Of a DNA stretch of 42,946 nt, positions 40,402-42,946 are shown in pieces. Numbering within the stretch: position 1 is the stretch's first letter; each line of letters begins with the position of its first letter. Under the pieces are notes generated by a model. It did no database searches. It had not been told where the DNA came from and was given only the letters and a program-made list of their open reading frames with translations. The translations under genes and the position numbers were made by a program. The DNA comes from Bacteroidales bacterium (lineage in GTDB: Bacteria; Bacteroidota; Bacteroidia; Bacteroidales; UBA932): NCBI GenBank assembly GCA_017471085.1, contig JAFUWW010000096.1, positions 1-42,946 on the forward strand, given 5' to 3'.

Positions 40402-41232
40402 ATGTCCTGCATCATGAAAAACGAAGTATTTGATTTCGGACGTTTCTGGAACTATTTCAAGTTCGACCTCAAGCAGATGTGGCGCAATCACTCCCGTCCG
40501 GCCATCGTGATCGGAGGGATGGGGCTGATCGTCTACGTCATCTGGGTGCTGATGGGCCTCATCTTCGGAGGAGGCGTCTGGCAAGGTCCCTCTCTGGGAG
40601 CCCGCATTGTAGTGATGGCTGTGGCCTTCATCGTCCTGATGTTCTATCAAACCCGCACCTATGGATATCTCACCGACCGGCGCCAGGGATCGTCCTGGCT
40701 GATGATTCCGGCCTCATCGACCGAAAAATTCGTGTCCATGCTGCTGATTACCCTGCTGGTGATTCCTATCCTGTTCGTGGTCGTGTTTTTCTGTGTGGAC
40801 TTTATTCTCAGCATAGCCGATCCTACCGTGGGGCAGTCCATCCTCGGTGCCGTTTTTTCGGCCGATCTTTCTGCGCTGGGTGACATGTCGCAGTCTGAAA
40901 GCATGTTCATGAATTTCTCCAAAGGGCCGATGGCCGCCCTGATGGTCATCAGCCTGATCAATAATTTCCTCTTCTTCCTGCTCTGCGGCCTTTGCTTCAA
41001 GCGCTATAAAATTCTGGGCGCCATCGGCGTCACCTTTGCCGTCGAGGTCGTCCTCAGCATCCTGGGAAGTATTTTCATCCCTATGTTCGCCGATAATCTG
41101 GTCTACCTTGAAGAAGAATCGGCCTTCCAGATGATGAACGGTGTCTTGAATGCCGTCCTGGTCTTCTCCATCGTCGTTGTCCTCGCCCTTGCTGCCGGCA
41201 TTTTCTTCCGCATTAAAACCATAAAGCATTAA
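40402..41232 (+). CDS. ABC transporter permease
   Basis: A 276-residue membrane protein with about six helices, for example AIVIGGMGLIVYVIWVLMG, IVVMAVAFIVLMFYQT, LLITLLVIPILFVVVFFCV and the last, VLVFSIVVVLALAAGIFF. It has no similarity I can name beyond Bacteroidetes ABC permeases placed between an ATPase and a GntR gene. The start may be the ATG at 40402 or the in-frame ATG at 40414 (MKNEVFDFGRF), which looks more natural; spacing does not decide. The regulator gene begins 3 bases after its stop. Confidence 0.85.
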   Translation: MSCIMKNEVFDFGRFWNYFKFDLKQMWRNHSRPAIVIGGMGLIVYVIWVLMGLIFGGGVWQGPSLGARIVVMAVAFIVLMFYQTRTYGYLTDRRQGSSWLMIPASSTEKFVSMLLITLLVIPILFVVVFFCVDFILSIADPTVGQSILGAVFSADLSALGDMSQSESMFMNFSKGPMAALMVISLINNFLFFLLCGLCFKRYKILGAIGVTFAVEVVLSILGSIFIPMFADNLVYLEEESAFQMMNGVLNAVLVFSIVVVLALAAGIFFRIKTIKH

Positions 41233-41235
41233 ACC

Positions 41236-41574
41236 ATGGATTTCAACGCAGATAAACCCATCTTCCTGCAGATTGCCGACAGTCTGTGCGACCGCATCCT
41301 GGCCGGCACCCTGAAAGGGGAGGAACGGATCCCTTCCGTACGCGAATTCGGGGCCGAGATAGGCGTGAATCCCAATACGGTGATGCGTACGTTCGAAAAA
41401 CTGACTGCAGACGGTATCATTTACAACAAACGGGGCATCGGCTATTTTGTGGCCCCCGACGCCCGCGAGCAGATTCTCTCCGTCCAGCGGAAAGAGTTTC
41501 TGGAAAAAGATGTCCCCGCCATCCGCAAGCGGCTGGACCTCCTGGGCCTGGATGTGTCAATTTTTAACAGTTAA
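41236..41574 (+). CDS. GntR-family regulator, short YtrA/YhcF type
   Basis: A 112-residue DNA-binding protein. The winged helix-turn-helix covers about residues 8-72 (IFLQIADSLCDRILAG, IPSVREFGAEIGVNPNTVMRTFEKL, GIGYFVAP). Only a short helical tail of about 35 residues follows, the layout of the YtrA subfamily, which lacks a large effector domain. It lies third in the operon it probably represses through the palindrome at 39540-39561. Confidence 0.92.
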   Translation: MDFNADKPIFLQIADSLCDRILAGTLKGEERIPSVREFGAEIGVNPNTVMRTFEKLTADGIIYNKRGIGYFVAPDAREQILSVQRKEFLEKDVPAIRKRLDLLGLDVSIFNS

Positions 41575-41578
41575 AACC

Positions 41579-42271
41579 ATGAATACATTTGCAATGATCG
41601 CCTGCACGGCAGGTGCTACAGCCCTTCTGACTTCCTGTGTCTTCGTGACCTCCAACGGCAATGGAAAAACGGTCCGCTGCAAGGGTCCCGTCCAGACCAA
41701 GTCACTGGACCTGAAAGACTTTGACCGGATCACCCTCAACGGTTCCTCCGATATCCAGATATCCCAGCGCGAGACTTTCTCCGTGCAGGTGGAAGCCAAT
41801 GAAGAAGTGTTCGACCTGATTGACTTCCATGTGGAAAACGGCACCCTGGTGCTCGCGTCCAAGGACCATGTGAACATCCGGGCCGAAAAGTTCGAGGTGA
41901 CTGTCTGCCTGCCTGTCCTCAAGGATTTTACCCTCAACGGTGCGGCCGACCTGGATTTCAAGGGCGGTTACTACTCCTCGGAGAATCTTGCGCTCAACGT
42001 GAACGGAGCCGGTGACCTGGAACTCAACGATATCCAGGTGCCGGAGCTGAGGCTCAGCGTAAACGGAGCCGGTGATGTCGAGTTGAATGACATCGATGTC
42101 CAGGCCCTCTCCGTTTCCGTGAACGGTGCCGGCGATGTGGACGTGTCCGGCAAGGCAGACAAAGCCAGTTTCAGCGTGTCCGGGGCCGGTGACATCGACG
42201 CACGCAACCTGGCCTGCGAAAACATCGAGACCCATAAGAGCGGCGTGGCTTCCATCCGCACCGCCAAATGA
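41579..42271 (+). CDS. DUF2807 (head GIN domain) lipoprotein with beta-helix repeats
   Basis: A 230-residue lipoprotein (lipobox LTSC, Cys20). After LDLKDFDRITLNGSSDIQIS the chain settles into repeats of about 19-25 residues built on the pattern hNGAGDhph: NGAADLDF, NGAGDLEL, NGAGDVEL, NGAGDVDV and SGAGDIDA. This is the right-handed beta-helix of the DUF2807 family. The repeats are also visible at DNA level (AACGGAGCCGGTGA). The family is common on Bacteroidetes cell envelopes; its function is not established. It is the last gene of the ABC/GntR operon, 4 bases after gntR. Confidence 0.9.
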   Translation: MNTFAMIACTAGATALLTSCVFVTSNGNGKTVRCKGPVQTKSLDLKDFDRITLNGSSDIQISQRETFSVQVEANEEVFDLIDFHVENGTLVLASKDHVNIRAEKFEVTVCLPVLKDFTLNGAADLDFKGGYYSSENLALNVNGAGDLELNDIQVPELRLSVNGAGDVELNDIDVQALSVSVNGAGDVDVSGKADKASFSVSGAGDIDARNLACENIETHKSGVASIRTAK

Positions 42272-42312
42272 TTCCGTGTGCGCAATAATCGTTGACTGAT
42301 AGTTGTATATAA

Positions 42313-42344
42313 AAATCGGCCCGGGCAAAAACCCGGGTCGATTT
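42313..42344 (+). terminator. hairpin terminator between convergent genes
   Basis: AAATCGGCCCGGG (42313-42325) pairs with CCCGGGTCGATTT (42332-42344) over 13 bp with one G-U pair and a 6-base A-rich loop. It lies 41 bases after the DUF2807 stop and 36 bases from the end of the convergent gene and may serve both. Confidence 0.7.
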
Positions 42345-42380
42345 ATGTTGATGCCTGCCCTTCTGGCGGGGCCTTCACGG

Positions 42381-42946
42381 TTACCAGCCAAGGACGTAGG
42401 CGAAGATGAGCGGAGCCACGATGGTAGCGTCGCTTTCCACGATGAACTTGGGGGTGTCCGGAGCCAGCTTGCCCCAGGTGATCTTCTCGTTGGGGACGGC
42501 GCCGGAATAGGAACCGTAGGAGGTGGTGGAATCCGAAATCTGGCAGAAATAGGCCCAGAGGGGAGTGCCTTCCCAGCCCAGGTCCTGTTCCATCATGGGA
42601 ACGCAGCAGATGGGGAAATCGCCGGCGGTACCGCCGCCGATCTGGAAGAAGCCGACGCCGGGGGCATTCTTCTTGTACCAGTCTACCAGGAACATCATCA
42701 CTTCCACGCCCTGGATGACCATGTGAGGGTCATATTCTCCGCGGATGACGTGTGCGGTAAAGATATTGCCGGTGGTGCAGTCTTCCCAGGCGGGGCAGAT
42801 GATGGGGATGTCCTTCTCGCAGGCGGCTACCACCCAGCTGTCCTTCGGGTCGATCTCGTAGTACTGCTCCAGAACGCCGCTGCGGATCATCTGGTAGATG
42901 AACTGGTAGGGGAGATATCTCTTGCCCTCTGCCTTGGCCTTGTCCC
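42381..42946 (-). CDS. deoxyhypusine synthase-family protein, 5' part cut by window edge
   Basis: About 188 C-terminal residues are visible and the gene continues beyond the right edge. Members use NAD and spermidine to transfer an aminobutyl group, either to a protein or to small amines; bacteria lack eIF5A, so bacterial members probably act in polyamine metabolism. The family features seen are IPIICPAWEDCTTGN, FFQIGGGTAGDFPI, ISDSTTSYGSYSGA and the segment ITWGKL, whose Lys matches the catalytic Lys of deoxyhypusine synthase (SWGK), then ESDATIVAPLI. The hairpin at 42313-42344 follows. Confidence 0.88.
   Translation of the reverse strand, partial: DKAKAEGKRYLPYQFIYQMIRSGVLEQYYEIDPKDSWVVAACEKDIPIICPAWEDCTTGNIFTAHVIRGEYDPHMVIQGVEVMMFLVDWYKKNAPGVGFFQIGGGTAGDFPICCVPMMEQDLGWEGTPLWAYFCQISDSTTSYGSYSGAVPNEKITWGKLAPDTPKFIVESDATIVAPLIFAYVLGW

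Noticed and set aside
41447..41578. An upstream start for the DUF2807 lipoprotein
   Set aside because: The extension overlaps gntR out of frame and removes the signal peptide; the ATG at 41579 gives a good lipobox.
42350..42380. A further copy of the palindromic repeat near the right end
   Set aside because: GATGCCTGCC and GGCGGGGCC give a weak hairpin, but the GTCAT and ATCT ends of the family are not kept.

Overview
The window looks like a chromosomal segment from a GC-rich, anaerobic member of the Bacteroidales. Three things point there. Many upstream regions carry the Bacteroidetes promoter pattern (TTTG, 19 bases, TAnnTTTG). The gene families are typical of the order: a TonB-dependent receptor with a DUF4249 lipoprotein, GH97, a PCMD-domain protein, the TPR protein/recF/DUF721 neighbourhood, and an acnA-icd pair like that known from Bacteroides fragilis. 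The metabolism is anaerobic (pyruvate:ferredoxin oxidoreductase, rubrerythrin, iron-sulfur serine dehydratase). I cannot name the genus. No phage, insertion sequence, integrase, CRISPR array or rRNA was seen.

Layout. 1-3.9 kb: nifJ (cut by the left edge) behind fabD, then tRNA-Arg(CCG) with its own promoter and terminator. 4-10 kb: a lipoprotein sugar-phosphate isomerase/epimerase-like protein, a compact formate/nitrite-channel-like protein, an orphan sensor histidine kinase, and an Omp85-type barrel without POTRA domains next to a lipoprotein alpha/beta hydrolase. 10-17.5 kb: aquaporin, a GH97 glycosidase, then a minus-strand series reading esterase, PCMD protein, GT4 glycosyltransferase, rubrerythrin, L-serine dehydratase. 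17.5-20.5 kb: yebC and a TPR membrane protein, divergent from recF-DUF721. 20.5-23.7 kb: TonB-dependent receptor and DUF4249 lipoprotein.

23.8-35.3 kb is the metabolic centrepiece. A tightly packed run reads pdxB, DUF4301, citD, citE, citF, citX and a low-molecular-weight protein tyrosine phosphatase. It is followed, from a separate consensus promoter, by a fused citC-citG gene, acnA and icd. Together these encode complete, self-activating citrate lyase and the citrate to 2-oxoglutarate branch of the TCA cycle, with no citrate transporter or citrate synthase in the window. The most likely roles are citrate cleavage or reversible traffic between 2-oxoglutarate and acetate plus oxaloacetate.

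35.4-38.5 kb is an accessory-looking stretch. It holds a small lipoprotein and an outer-membrane barrel, a 380-base gene-free spacer with an 82-base tandem repeat, a clostripain-family pseudogene with two frameshifts, and an unrecognised 176-residue protein. 38.5-42.3 kb: a D-2-hydroxyacid dehydrogenase, then an operon of ABC ATPase, permease, YtrA-type GntR regulator and a DUF2807 lipoprotein, with a clear palindromic operator at its promoter. The right edge cuts a deoxyhypusine-synthase-like gene.

A family of 26-27-base imperfect palindromes (six copies plus one half copy) lies between 31.5 and 38.6 kb. One copy is read in frame inside the CitG part of the citC-citG fusion. The best candidates for new biology are the citrate lyase/aconitase/Icd cluster with its fusion gene and DUF4301, the palindromic repeat family, and the POTRA-less Omp85/hydrolase pair. 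None is a proven new system from sequence alone.
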